Below, piece after piece: positions 26,543 to 36,335 of a DNA stretch of 64,000 nucleotides. The notes under the pieces were generated by a model. It was not told the origin of the DNA. It did not search any database and saw only the letters and a program-made list of their open reading frames with translations. Numbering within the stretch: position 1 is the stretch's first letter; every line of letters begins with the position of its first letter. This DNA comes from Neorhizobium sp. UBA3556. Its GTDB lineage: Bacteria > Pseudomonadota > Alphaproteobacteria > Rhizobiales > Rhizobiaceae. The translations under genes were made by a program, and so were the position numbers. Where the stretch lies: assembly GCA_002376235.1 (NCBI GenBank), contig DFNX01000017.1, positions 1 to 64,000 of the forward strand, given 5' to 3'.

Positions 26543-27134
26543 TCATTCGTCCCTGCGTTTGTGCTTGAGGGCGGCCATGTAATTATCAGCGCTGGTCGTA
26601 TCGCGTAGCGAGGCCGTGCATCTGCTTGATACGATTAGAACCGTTCCACGAGATTGCGCTGACGGTAGACCCAGGGACTGAAGTTTAATGTCTGCTTTCG
26701 ATTGGTCTTTGCCTGGATGTTGGCCCAGCATTTCCGTAGCTTGGTGAAATTGCGAATTGCATCGGTGTCATACGTCTTGTCGGGAAGAACAATCGCGCCG
26801 GGCTGCAAGTCACTCATCACGATGTCTCCATCGTAGCGCTTTGAAACCGCGTCCAGAAGGCGATCCCAGACGCCTGCCGTGCGTCAGCAGGAGAACCGGT
26901 TGTAAAGCGTCGTGCGCGGACCATAACGCTCCGGCACGTTCCGCAAAGACGAAACAGTCCTGAACGCCACAGAATGCCGTTGATTACCCGGCGGTCATCG
27001 AAACGTTCAATACCACGGCTCTTGTTCGGCAAGAAAGGTGCGATGATAGCCCATCCTTCGTCGCTCAATTCGTGACAGCGGATGGCAACTCCTTTCAAGG
27101 AGAATGAATCACACGCCGCCAGCAAGATGAACAC
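26543..27134 (-). pseudogene. IS5-family transposase remnant
   Basis: Pieces of an IS5-type transposase in different frames. The 5' part (near 27080) reads CHELSDEGWAIIAPFLPNKS and RRVINGILWRSG. Near 26940 the frame is lost. The 3' part reads DKTYDTDAIRNFTKLRKCWA, then FSPWVYRQRNLVERF, and ends with NYMAALKHKRRDE in another frame. The central part with two of the catalytic acids is missing. It lies on the right-hand side of the IclR/GH105/TRAP module. Confidence 0.75.
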
Positions 27135-27507
27135 TGTTTATGGGGATAGTGCCCAGGTGCGTGAACATTGCGCAATATCCAGCAACGGGCATTCTTCAAG
27201 GGGGGGCGTCTCATCAGTCGGCTGGAGCCAGTACTGTCCGCAAGCTCGGTTCGGCATTTGCGGCAGATCAAAAGGCTAGGCCCAGTTCAGCGTTTCTGCG
27301 GGATTTCGTGCCGGGCAACTCTATTTGTTCGAGTTGCCCGGCACATCTGAACTCTGAAGATGAGCCTTTAAGCCACGCCGTTCACACCCAAGTGTGTGGC
27401 TATTCAGCCCAATTTACCCACAGGCTATTGCCTGTTTGCGCGAGATGCTTATCTCCGAAATATGGAAACAATCTCGATTACACAGGCTCGATAATACAGG
27501 TGAATTG
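27135..27507. other. Gene-free stretch with one long perfect hairpin
   Basis: About 370 bp between the IS5 remnant and a small membrane-protein gene. The only clear structure is GTGCCGGGCAACTC (27308-27321) paired with GAGTTGCCCGGCAC (27331-27344), a 14-bp perfect stem with a 9-base loop. No coding signal is convincing. The part after 27400 probably holds the promoter of the next gene. Confidence 0.5.
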
Positions 27508-27984
27508 ATGGCTTTGGCCGCTGCCGTCGCGATCCTGTTGATAGGGTTGCTTTTTCTCTTCAATCGACGCGCGGCTTATCCCGCGCTGGCGCTTGTCGCA
27601 ATCATCGGGATCACCGTGGCGATTGCCACCGCCTTGCAGCCTTCAACGCGTCAGAACACGAAGGAAGCGGTCACGGCGAAAGTATCCGTGGATCCGGTCG
27701 CATGTCCCGACCCGTCAAAACCCGTCGCGATCGAATTTCTCAACGGCAATGATGCAGCCGTTCAGAGAGTATCCTTCAGTCTCCTTGGACGCATGACTGG
27801 GCATTCGTCGGTCGCCTATCGCGGCTTTCTTCGGGATGACACAATCATAGAGCCGGGTCAGGTTACTGTCACCTGCCAAGGCCTGTTGCCGCTCGGCTTC
27901 GCTCCGCCACGACCCGCGACCATTAACCCTGAAGACTACGATTGGTCCGTCGATATTTCGCTTGTCGACTTTTCAACGCGCTAA
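27508..27984 (+). CDS. Small membrane-anchored protein of unknown function
   Basis: 158 residues from ATG 27508 (MALAAAVAILLIGLLFLFN), with two hydrophobic segments in the first 50 residues, then a probably periplasmic domain. That domain has two cysteines about 65 residues apart (VDPVACPDPSK and VTVTCQGLLP) that could form a disulfide around a beta-rich core. No family was recognised. It stands alone, convergent with the DUF2264 gene, and shares a bidirectional terminator with it. A longer in-frame start at 27394 exists but lacks a good ribosome site. Confidence 0.6.
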   Translation: MALAAAVAILLIGLLFLFNRRAAYPALALVAIIGITVAIATALQPSTRQNTKEAVTAKVSVDPVACPDPSKPVAIEFLNGNDAAVQRVSFSLLGRMTGHSSVAYRGFLRDDTIIEPGQVTVTCQGLLPLGFAPPRPATINPEDYDWSVDISLVDFSTR

Positions 27985-28010
27985 TCTCTCCGGATTGAAA
28001 TCCGGAGAGA
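27985..28010. terminator. Bidirectional terminator between convergent genes
   Basis: TCTCTCCGGATT (27985-27996) and AATCCGGAGAGA (27999-28010) form a perfect 12-bp inverted repeat placed exactly between two converging stop codons. Confidence 0.75.
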
Positions 28011-28021
28011 CCGGAGGCGGC

Positions 28022-29884
28022 TCACTCGCTGAACACCGGCACAGCAATGCCTTCGTTGCGGAAGAGCTGCTCCAACTCCCCGATGCTTGGGCATTTCGGT
28101 GGGTTCTGCAATAGGTCAGAGCCAAAATCAGCCTTCGGCAATGCGACAGCTGCAGTTGCGAAAACTGTCGTTCCAGACGAGATCTCGCCGCGAAGCTGGG
28201 GAACCAGCGTCTTGGCATGGATGAGGTTGCTGTTGGCAATGGCGCTGATGGCCACTCCGTTACGCCTGATATCTGGTGACAGGTCGAGGACGGCGCTGGT
28301 GTCCGCCTGGCCGTACCAGATCGCGCGGCCCCCATCTTGCTCAGCGATATCGGCATTGAAATCGGCGCGCGGGATCGCAAATCCGCCTTCGCTGGTTTGC
28401 AGCGTGCGTGGTGTGGTGATGCGGTGGAGACGGATATGCCATGGATTGGCCGGCACAAGCCAGGTCTCGACCGTGACATCATTCCATGGCTTCCAGCGCG
28501 AATAAAGTTTGTCGCCGGCGATCAGTGCCTCTTCCAGAACCTCGCGCATGCGGAAATGCACGCCGTCGTCGGAAAGGCCCAGCATGCCATCGAAACTGGC
28601 GGCGACAAAGTGCCGGTCGTTGAGTTCGATATTGAAGCCGTAACGGGTCGAATAGACGAATTTCGAATATTTCTCGTTGGCGCCGAGCATCTTATCATGG
28701 CTCTGGCCCGAGGAAAGGATGACCGTGTTGCCGGGCGTGTGCATCGCCACCATTCCGGCTTCCTTCAGCGGCACCGGATCGGCGAATTCGGGAGCATCGG
28801 TCTCCGCGGCCGCCCAGAACGGGTGGTCGGCAGAAAGCGCCAGCGGCAGGAAGAATTTCAGAGCCCAATAGGGGGATCCGGCCGAGTTATAGCTCTCGCT
28901 CATCATCAGGTTCGGATAACCGTAACCGATGGAAAGTACACCGTCGCGCTCGGCGATAGGAAGCTCGGACCACCAGCGGATATGGCGCATGTAATAGCCC
29001 TTGATCTCGCTCCAGGGCAGGGCCTCGACACCGGCAAAGGCAAGTGCCCCCCAGATGCCGCCGCAGGCAAAACGATAGGTCTGGCTGCGGCCGAAGGCGA
29101 GGCTCGCGCCGTCTGGTCCGAACCAGTGGCGGATATCCTTGGCAAACACGTTGGCCCGCTCGCGATAGGCGGCAGCACGTTTCGTGTCGTGTTTGGCGAT
29201 GACGGAATAGATCAGCGCATAAAAATGCAGGGCAAAGGGTACGTAATGGTCGGCGCGCTTTACCGGCCCGTCGCGATACCAGCCTTCGCCAAGCCGGAAA
29301 GCTTCGACCTCATCGAGATATTTTTCGGTCAACGACCGGTCGAAATCGATGCCGGCCTGCGTCAGCCCGAGGTCGATCAGAACGCGAAAGAATTTCCAGT
29401 TGTTGTCGACGAATTCCTTGTCGCGTGCCGAGATCAGATAAGCGGAAATCGTCTTCTTCTGCGCCTCGCTCAAAGGCTCCCAGATGAATTGCGGCACCAT
29501 GGCGATGGCAAAGCCGATCGCTGCGAGTTCCACCTGCCGTTGGTCGGTGCGCGATACATCGCCCCAATATTCCGGGTGGGATGGATCGGTGCCGTTGGCG
29601 AGACCGCGCCGATAAAGTTCCCAATGTGGAAAGTCGTAGCCGCCTGCGGCCAGCGGCACTATGCCCCAGAGCGGCCGGGCAAAACCTTCAAGATCGGCTG
29701 CTGCACGGTCGAAATGGGCGCCGGTAGCGCTGAGGCGTACTCGTGCACCGCCCTCGGAAAAATAGGGAAGCAGCGGCTTGAACAGATCCATCACCGCTTT
29801 CGCGATGTCATCGCGCGTCTTGAGGGGATTGCCATGAAGCGGATTGGCGCGGGCGGGATCGTAGATCATCGGTCTTCCAGTCAT
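28022..29884 (-). CDS. DUF2264 domain protein, probable glycan-processing enzyme
   Basis: 620 residues, no signal peptide. The whole length matches the DUF2264 type: an N-terminal helical toroid (GFARPLWGIVPLAAGG, then YWGDVSRTDQRQVELAAIGF) and a C-terminal beta-rich part (VTVETWLVPANPWHIRLHRI). The build is like that of heparinase II/III and other alpha/alpha-toroid lyases or hydrolases. It is the last gene of the sugar ABC operon, after the binding-protein gene and its terminator, so it may have lower expression or its own transcript. Cytoplasmic processing of an imported acidic oligosaccharide is inferred from context; the reaction is unknown. Confidence 0.8.
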   Translation of the reverse strand: MTGRPMIYDPARANPLHGNPLKTRDDIAKAVMDLFKPLLPYFSEGGARVRLSATGAHFDRAAADLEGFARPLWGIVPLAAGGYDFPHWELYRRGLANGTDPSHPEYWGDVSRTDQRQVELAAIGFAIAMVPQFIWEPLSEAQKKTISAYLISARDKEFVDNNWKFFRVLIDLGLTQAGIDFDRSLTEKYLDEVEAFRLGEGWYRDGPVKRADHYVPFALHFYALIYSVIAKHDTKRAAAYRERANVFAKDIRHWFGPDGASLAFGRSQTYRFACGGIWGALAFAGVEALPWSEIKGYYMRHIRWWSELPIAERDGVLSIGYGYPNLMMSESYNSAGSPYWALKFFLPLALSADHPFWAAAETDAPEFADPVPLKEAGMVAMHTPGNTVILSSGQSHDKMLGANEKYSKFVYSTRYGFNIELNDRHFVAASFDGMLGLSDDGVHFRMREVLEEALIAGDKLYSRWKPWNDVTVETWLVPANPWHIRLHRITTPRTLQTSEGGFAIPRADFNADIAEQDGGRAIWYGQADTSAVLDLSPDIRRNGVAISAIANSNLIHAKTLVPQLRGEISSGTTVFATAAVALPKADFGSDLLQNPPKCPSIGELEQLFRNEGIAVPVFSE

Positions 29885-29920
29885 TCGTCACGCATTAAGG
29901 GTATTATTACACAGACAAAA

Positions 29921-29954
29921 GAAAACCCCGCGGCAACCAAGGTCACCGCGGGGG
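29921..29954 (-). terminator. Rho-independent terminator after the sugar-binding protein gene
   Basis: On the minus strand CCCCGCGG and CCGCGGGG (29926-29953) form a strong stem with a 12-base loop, followed by TTTTC. It lies just after the binding-protein stop and before DUF2264, so it may reduce read-through into the last gene. Confidence 0.75.
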
Positions 29955-29963
29955 AAGGGAGTA

Positions 29964-31244
29964 TTACTTGAGGGCTTTCACACCATCGGTCATTTCCTTC
30001 AGACCGTCGTCGATCGAGATATTGTCAGTCATCAGCGAGTCATGCGCCCGATTGAGGATAACCTCGATACGGGCGGCATTCGGTGTCACAGCCATTTCCA
30101 GATAGGACTTGCCGGGTTCGAGTGCAGCCTTGCTGCCTTCATCCTGCGGGAAACCGTCGAGCGAGGCGATCTTGGCCGTTACTTCCGGCGTACGCACGGT
30201 CGGGATCGTGCCGGTCGAAGCGATGATCGAGGCACCTTCCGAGCTGGTGACGAACTTGATGAAATCGAGAACGGCCTCCTTGTGGGTGGAATTGCTGTTT
30301 ACCGACAAGCCGGAAATCTGTGCCGCAGTCGTGCCGGCAACAACGCCTTCCGGATGCGGGAACTTGACGATGCCCCAGTTCTTGCTCTTCGATTCACCGG
30401 ACTTGACCTTGGCGATCTGGGTGCCGACGAACCATGTGCCCATCGGCAACATGCCGATCGTGCCGTTGAAGAAAGGACCCGAATAGTGGGTGTTCGAGGT
30501 CTTCAGCGTTGCATAGGACGGCACTACGGCGTCTTCCTGCAGCTTCAGAGCACGTTCGTACCAGGGCTTCAGGAAGGAATAATCCGGGCCAGCCAGCGTA
30601 TTCTTGCCGTCCTGGATGCCGGCCAGCTGAACCGTCGAGCGCCAGGTGTGCAGAAGCGCGCCATAGGTCTTGTTGGCGCCCATGCCGCCGGCCAGCTTGG
30701 TTGCCGTCTCGTCGAACTGCGCCCAGGTCATGTCGTTGGTCGGGTAGGGTACGCCGGCTTTGTCGAAAATGTCCTTGTTGTAATAGACGACCCAGAAATC
30801 CGAACGGAACGGCAGCGAATAGATCTTGCCATCGACCGTCATTTCCTCGGCCAGACCGCCGAAGGAGGCCGGATCGATATTGGCTTCCTTCATATAGGCC
30901 GACAGATCCATGATCGAGCCGGCGCGGATGAGGTTCGTATAGTTCGGCACGTCCTTGACGGTGACGATGTCGATATCCTTCGAGCCACCGGCCAGCTGCG
31001 TGGCGATCATCTGCTGGTAGTCCTGCGAGCCGAGGTCGATATGCTCGAACTTCACATTGGGATTCTTGGCCTGATAGGCCTCGATCAGCGGCTTGTAATA
31101 GGCGACCTTGTCCCAGTCCCACAGCGCCCAGCGCAGCGTGACCGCGTCACCTGACTGCGCCAGGGCAGCACCTGCGGTGGACGCCGCAAGCGCCATGCCC
31201 GCCAAAGTGAGCTTCATGCCTCTCCCGATAGTTTCCAAATACAT
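29964..31244 (-). CDS. Sugar ABC transporter substrate-binding protein (family 1)
   Basis: 426 residues. Start ATG 31244 has AAGGAG eight bases upstream. Sec signal LTLAGMALAASTAGAALAQ. Family 1 extracellular solute-binding protein: TLRWALWDWDKVAYYKPLIE, then IDIVTVKDVPNYTNL and the aromatic-rich FRSDFWVVYYNKDIFDKAGV. It delivers an oligosaccharide to the two permeases encoded upstream in the operon. The GH88, heparinase-like and DUF2264 neighbours suggest an acidic, lyase-derived oligosaccharide. Confidence 0.9.
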   Translation of the reverse strand: MYLETIGRGMKLTLAGMALAASTAGAALAQSGDAVTLRWALWDWDKVAYYKPLIEAYQAKNPNVKFEHIDLGSQDYQQMIATQLAGGSKDIDIVTVKDVPNYTNLIRAGSIMDLSAYMKEANIDPASFGGLAEEMTVDGKIYSLPFRSDFWVVYYNKDIFDKAGVPYPTNDMTWAQFDETATKLAGGMGANKTYGALLHTWRSTVQLAGIQDGKNTLAGPDYSFLKPWYERALKLQEDAVVPSYATLKTSNTHYSGPFFNGTIGMLPMGTWFVGTQIAKVKSGESKSKNWGIVKFPHPEGVVAGTTAAQISGLSVNSNSTHKEAVLDFIKFVTSSEGASIIASTGTIPTVRTPEVTAKIASLDGFPQDEGSKAALEPGKSYLEMAVTPNAARIEVILNRAHDSLMTDNISIDDGLKEMTDGVKALK

Positions 31245-31275
31245 CCTGTTTCTCCTTCCCTTGAATTGTCTTAGT

Positions 31276-32007
31276 TCAGATATGCTTTGCGCTTGCCGCC
31301 TCTGTCTCAAGGTTGGGCTGTGTCGCAACAGGCAGGGCAAGCACCATCATGGCGGCGCGATGCGCGGCAAAGGTGATGGCAAAAAGCCCAAGAGAAAAAT
31401 TGAGTGTGGCCGGCATAAATACCGACACGGGATAAAACGCGATATGGGCGAGCCACAGGCCCGCTACGAAAAGCAGGGCCGCCATCACCGGCAATGGCCT
31501 TATGATTGAAGCGATGGCCGAAAGCTGCAGCAGTTTTTTTGCTGGCAGATTCCGCATCACCATCAGCACCAGAAAGTGGCAGGCGGTGATGCAGAGGAAG
31601 AGGGTCACGACAAAGGCGATAGCCAGCGGCACTGCCATCATCAGATTTTCCCGCGCTGCCGATGCGTATGTGGCGACGGCATAACCACCAAGGCCGATTG
31701 CAGCTGCAAAAAGCAGCCCCCAGATCGTCGCGCGCCAGAAATAACGGTGCAGCGCCCCGAGGAAATCGCGCAGCAGATAGGTATTGCGGTCCTCGACAAA
31801 GGCGACGCAGACAAAGGCCATGGCTGCGAGTGCGGCCGGCAGCGGGATGATGAGAAGAGCGGCCAGAATGAACAGGATGTTCAGCTTGACCATTTCCCAC
31901 CATTCACGGGCAAATGTCTGGCGGAACAGGGCAAGGCCGGTCTTTTTCGGCGCATTCTTGGGAATGCCCGGCCCTTCCTTCGTCCACATGTCCCGCAGCC
32001 ACTGCAT
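31276..32007 (-). CDS. YesL-family membrane protein
   Basis: 243 residues with about five to six membrane helices (for example LNILFILAALLIIPLPAAL) and a soluble N-terminal segment (MQWLRDMWTKEGPGIPKNAP). YesL-type proteins (DUF624) occur in pectin and rhamnogalacturonan operons of many bacteria, beside an ABC transporter, as here; their function is unknown. It sits between the ATPase gene (24 bp gap) and the binding-protein gene. A role in transporter assembly or oligosaccharide uptake is inferred from position only. Confidence 0.78.
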   Translation of the reverse strand: MQWLRDMWTKEGPGIPKNAPKKTGLALFRQTFAREWWEMVKLNILFILAALLIIPLPAALAAMAFVCVAFVEDRNTYLLRDFLGALHRYFWRATIWGLLFAAAIGLGGYAVATYASAARENLMMAVPLAIAFVVTLFLCITACHFLVLMVMRNLPAKKLLQLSAIASIIRPLPVMAALLFVAGLWLAHIAFYPVSVFMPATLNFSLGLFAITFAAHRAAMMVLALPVATQPNLETEAASAKHI

Positions 32008-32031
32008 GGCCTTCCTCCCGGCTCGGCGTCC

Positions 32032-33141
<1,110 letters not shown>

Positions 33142-33153
33142 CGGTTCGTTCTC

Positions 33154-34326
33154 TCACCAGTAGGAAGACCACGAACGCGACAGGCGCGTCAGGGCTTCCA
33201 TGTAATAATAATCACCCCAGGAGACGCACTCGTCGACGCCTTCGCCGCGGCAGGTGTTGTAGGGGGATTTTTTCGAATAGGTGCCGTGCAGCACCAGTCC
33301 GTTGGAAATGGCGGGGTCCTTGACGGCGTAATGATCGGCAAGGCTTTTCATCATCCGACGTGCGAGATCGCGGTAGCGATCCGCCGCTTCGCCGCCGACA
33401 AGATCTGCCATTTCCAGAAGACCGCAGGCAACAATCGAGGCCGCAGACGTATCGCGCGGTTCGTTGTCGCCATCGGTAAACACCATGTCCCAATAGGGCA
33501 CCATGTCGGCCGGCAGCTTGTTCAGGTAGAAGGCCAGAAGCCGGTCGAACGTGTCGCGATATTCTTGGATGCGCTCGTAGCGATAGGAAAATGCCATGCC
33601 GGCCACGCCCCAGGCCTGACCGCGCGCCCAGAAACTGTCGTCCGCGTAACCCTGCTTGGTGGCGCCGCGCACCGGGGCGCCTGTGACCGGGTCCATGTAG
33701 AAGGTGTGATAAGTGGAATCGTCCGGTCGCACGGAGTTTTTCAGCGTCGTGCGGGCATGGATGAGCGCGATATCGCGGTATTTCTGGTCACCGGTCTGTT
33801 CCGTTGCCCAATAGAGCAGCGGCAGGTTCAACAAGCAGTCGATGATATACCGGTATTCCTCCGCCACGCCCTTGCGGCCCCAGGCCTGAATGAACTGGCC
33901 GATTGGCTGGTATCGCTCGATCAATTGGTCGGCGGCGAGAAGCGCCGCCTTGCGGCCGTCTTCATCACCCACCAGTTTCCATGCGGCGATGCAGGAGGGC
34001 GAGTAGAGGAAACCCATGTCGTGATGGTCGGTTTCGATGCGGTTCTCGATCCGGTGGAGAAAGCTCTGCACCTGGATCTGCGCCGCGTACTGAAAGGTCT
34101 TGTCGCCCGTATGCTCGAAGGCCAGCCAGATTTCGCCTGGCCAGAAACCGGCGGTCCACTGGTTATTGGCAACGCGCGGGTAGAAATTGTTCACGCTCGA
34201 ATGGTTTTGGCACGCATAGGTGAATTCCGGCAGGTTATGTCGGATCTGCCCGACAGCAACGTCGAGGGCGGCTTTCACCTCTTCATCGGTGATCGGTGGC
34301 GTGGCGAAGGGGGAAACGGCGTTCAT
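33154..34326 (-). CDS. GH88-type unsaturated glucuronyl hydrolase
   Basis: 390 residues, (alpha/alpha)6-barrel. It hydrolyses the unsaturated uronic acid left at the non-reducing end by polysaccharide lyases. Visible: NNQWTAGFWPGEIWLAFEHT, DHHDMGFLYSPSCIAAWKL (the HDMGF Asp is the usual catalytic position), QGYADDSFWARGQAWGVAG and VSWGDYYYMEAL. No signal peptide, so cytoplasmic. It is located within the sugar ABC operon between permease and ATPase genes, with 4 and 12 bp gaps, showing that the imported sugar carries a lyase-made end. Confidence 0.9.
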   Translation of the reverse strand: MNAVSPFATPPITDEEVKAALDVAVGQIRHNLPEFTYACQNHSSVNNFYPRVANNQWTAGFWPGEIWLAFEHTGDKTFQYAAQIQVQSFLHRIENRIETDHHDMGFLYSPSCIAAWKLVGDEDGRKAALLAADQLIERYQPIGQFIQAWGRKGVAEEYRYIIDCLLNLPLLYWATEQTGDQKYRDIALIHARTTLKNSVRPDDSTYHTFYMDPVTGAPVRGATKQGYADDSFWARGQAWGVAGMAFSYRYERIQEYRDTFDRLLAFYLNKLPADMVPYWDMVFTDGDNEPRDTSAASIVACGLLEMADLVGGEAADRYRDLARRMMKSLADHYAVKDPAISNGLVLHGTYSKKSPYNTCRGEGVDECVSWGDYYYMEALTRLSRSWSSYW

Positions 34327-34330
34327 GAAC

Positions 34331-35167
34331 TTAACCCTTGATGCCGGAGGATGCGACGCCTTCGACGAAGAAGCGCTGCAGCGACAGGAAGACGATCAGG
34401 ACCGGGATCAGCGCGACGACCGATGCGGCCATGATCAGCCCGTATTCAGCCGAGTACTGGCTGATGAACATGCGCAGGCCGATCTGGATCGTCTTCAACT
34501 CGGTCTTGGTCAGGTAGATCATCGGCCCGAGAAAATCGTTCCAGGTAGTGACGAAGGTGAAGATCGTCAGCGTGGAAAGCGCGGGCTTCGACAGCGGCAG
34601 CATGATCTTGGCCCAGATCTGGTATTCGTTCATGCCGTCGATACGGGCGGCCTCGCAAAGCTCGGTCGGGATCGACATGTAGAACTGCCGCATCAGGAAC
34701 ACGCCGAAGGCGGTGAAGGCCTGAAGGCAGATCAGCGCTAAGTGCGTGTTGTTGAGGCCGAATTCGCGCATCAGCAGGAACTGCGGCACCATATAGACCT
34801 GCCAGGGCATGGCAATCGTGGCGATATAGCCGAGGAACAGCGCGTTCTTGTAGGGGAACTCCAGCTTGGCAAAGGCATAGGCTGCGAAGCTTGAAGTGAA
34901 CAGCTGCAGAACCGTGACGATGATCGTCAGCTTCGATGTGTTGTAGATGAACAGCGCCAGCGGGATCTTCGTCCAGATATCGACGTAGTTCTGCCACTGC
35001 GGGTTGGACGGGATCCATTCGATCGGGAAGACGAAGACTTCGCTGCTCAGTTTCAGCGAGGCCGACAGCATCCAGGCGAAGGGAAGCAGCATCACGAGGG
35101 TGATCAGGATCACCGTCACATAGATGGCGGCAAGTTTCCCGGTGAGTTTCTGGCCGGCAATACGCAT
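34331..35167 (-). CDS. Sugar ABC transporter permease (MalG type)
   Basis: 278 residues, six membrane helices, with the cytoplasmic EAA loop EAARIDGMNEYQIWAKIMLP. It pairs with the MalF-type permease whose gene ends 3 bp upstream. Confidence 0.92.
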   Translation of the reverse strand: MRIAGQKLTGKLAAIYVTVILITLVMLLPFAWMLSASLKLSSEVFVFPIEWIPSNPQWQNYVDIWTKIPLALFIYNTSKLTIIVTVLQLFTSSFAAYAFAKLEFPYKNALFLGYIATIAMPWQVYMVPQFLLMREFGLNNTHLALICLQAFTAFGVFLMRQFYMSIPTELCEAARIDGMNEYQIWAKIMLPLSKPALSTLTIFTFVTTWNDFLGPMIYLTKTELKTIQIGLRMFISQYSAEYGLIMAASVVALIPVLIVFLSLQRFFVEGVASSGIKG

Positions 35168-35170
35168 GGC

Positions 35171-36115
35171 TCAGTCCTCCTTCTGGCGGCGGAACTGGAT
35201 GACGGTGATACCCAGCACGAGGAAGAACAGGACGAGTGCGATCATGCTGGAATAACCGAGATCCCAGGAGACGAAGGCCTCGTTATAGATGTGATAGACG
35301 AGCACGAGGGTTGAGGTGCCGGGGCCGCCTTGCGTGATCATGTAGATCTGGTCAAATACCTTGAAGGACTGGATGGTCAGCATCACGGTAACGAAGAAGG
35401 TCGTCGGGCCGAGCTGCGGCACGGTGACATAGAGAAACTTCTGCCAGGCATTGGCGCCATCGAGATCGGCCGCCTCATAGAGCTCGGAATTGATGCCCTG
35501 CAGGCCGGCCAGATAGATGACCATGAAATAGCCCATGCTCTTCCACACGCCGAACAGTATGACGGTGACCATCGCCCAGTGGCGGTCGGCAGCCCAGCCC
35601 GGCATGTCCTTCGGGTCGAGGCCGAGCGTGTAGAGGAGCATGTTCACCGGACCCATTTCAGGGTTGAAGATCATGTTCCAGACGACGGCAACGGCCACCA
35701 GCGAGGCGACATAGGGGAAAAACATCGCGGTGCGGAAGAAGTCGCGGCCGAGGATTTTCTGGTTTAGAAGGATGGCAAGCCCAAGCGCGCAGGCGAGCGT
35801 CGCGGGCACCGAGACCACCGTATAGATGATCGTGTTCCAGAAGGCGTCGATAAACGCCTTGTCCTCGAACAGGCGCCAGAAGTTGTCGAGCCCGGCAAAA
35901 GTCATGGCATTGCTGCCGTCCCAGTGCATGAAGGCCAGCACGAAGGCAAACAGAATCGGGCCGAGCGTGAAGACGGCAAATCCTAAGAAATTCGGGGCAA
36001 TGAAGGAGTAGGCGACGAGCGCGTCCTGCACCTTGCGGCGACGTTTGGACACGACCTTGCGCCGTCTCGTCACAACCGGCGTATCGCCGGCGGCAATGAT
36101 AGAGTTAGCCATCAT
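35171..36115 (-). CDS. Sugar ABC transporter permease (MalF type)
   Basis: 314 residues. The N-terminus is very basic (TRRRKVVSKRRRKVQD), followed by about six membrane helices and the EAA loop EAADLDGANAWQKFLYVTVP. First gene of a seven-gene operon (two permeases, GH88, ATPase, YesL, binding protein, DUF2264). Divergent from the heparinase-like gene across a 220-bp promoter region. Confidence 0.92.
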   Translation of the reverse strand: MMANSIIAAGDTPVVTRRRKVVSKRRRKVQDALVAYSFIAPNFLGFAVFTLGPILFAFVLAFMHWDGSNAMTFAGLDNFWRLFEDKAFIDAFWNTIIYTVVSVPATLACALGLAILLNQKILGRDFFRTAMFFPYVASLVAVAVVWNMIFNPEMGPVNMLLYTLGLDPKDMPGWAADRHWAMVTVILFGVWKSMGYFMVIYLAGLQGINSELYEAADLDGANAWQKFLYVTVPQLGPTTFFVTVMLTIQSFKVFDQIYMITQGGPGTSTLVLVYHIYNEAFVSWDLGYSSMIALVLFFLVLGITVIQFRRQKED

Positions 36116-36335
36116 ACTCCTCCAAGAAAAGATGCCACGGACGATGCCCTTTAGAGCCTATCCGCGGATGCACGGCGAAAAATTGATCTGCCTTCCGTGC
36201 CTCCTCCCAGGATCGACATATCATATCCACGACATTGGTCAAACAACTTATAAATGGATAATATGAATTCTGTAGAAAAGCCAAAATACATATGATAGGC
36301 GGTGTCTCACGCAGTTTTGATGGCAGGAGGAAGCG
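36116..36335. promoter_or_regulatory. Divergent promoter region with repeated CATATGATA-like motifs
   Basis: GACATATCATATCC at 36215-36228 and ACATATGATA at 36288-36297 carry the same ATATGATA core in opposite directions. The region between them is AT-rich. TCATATGA at 39907-39914, in front of the SMP-30 gene, has a similar core. These are candidate sites for the GntR regulator encoded at 38954-39691. Confidence 0.4.
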
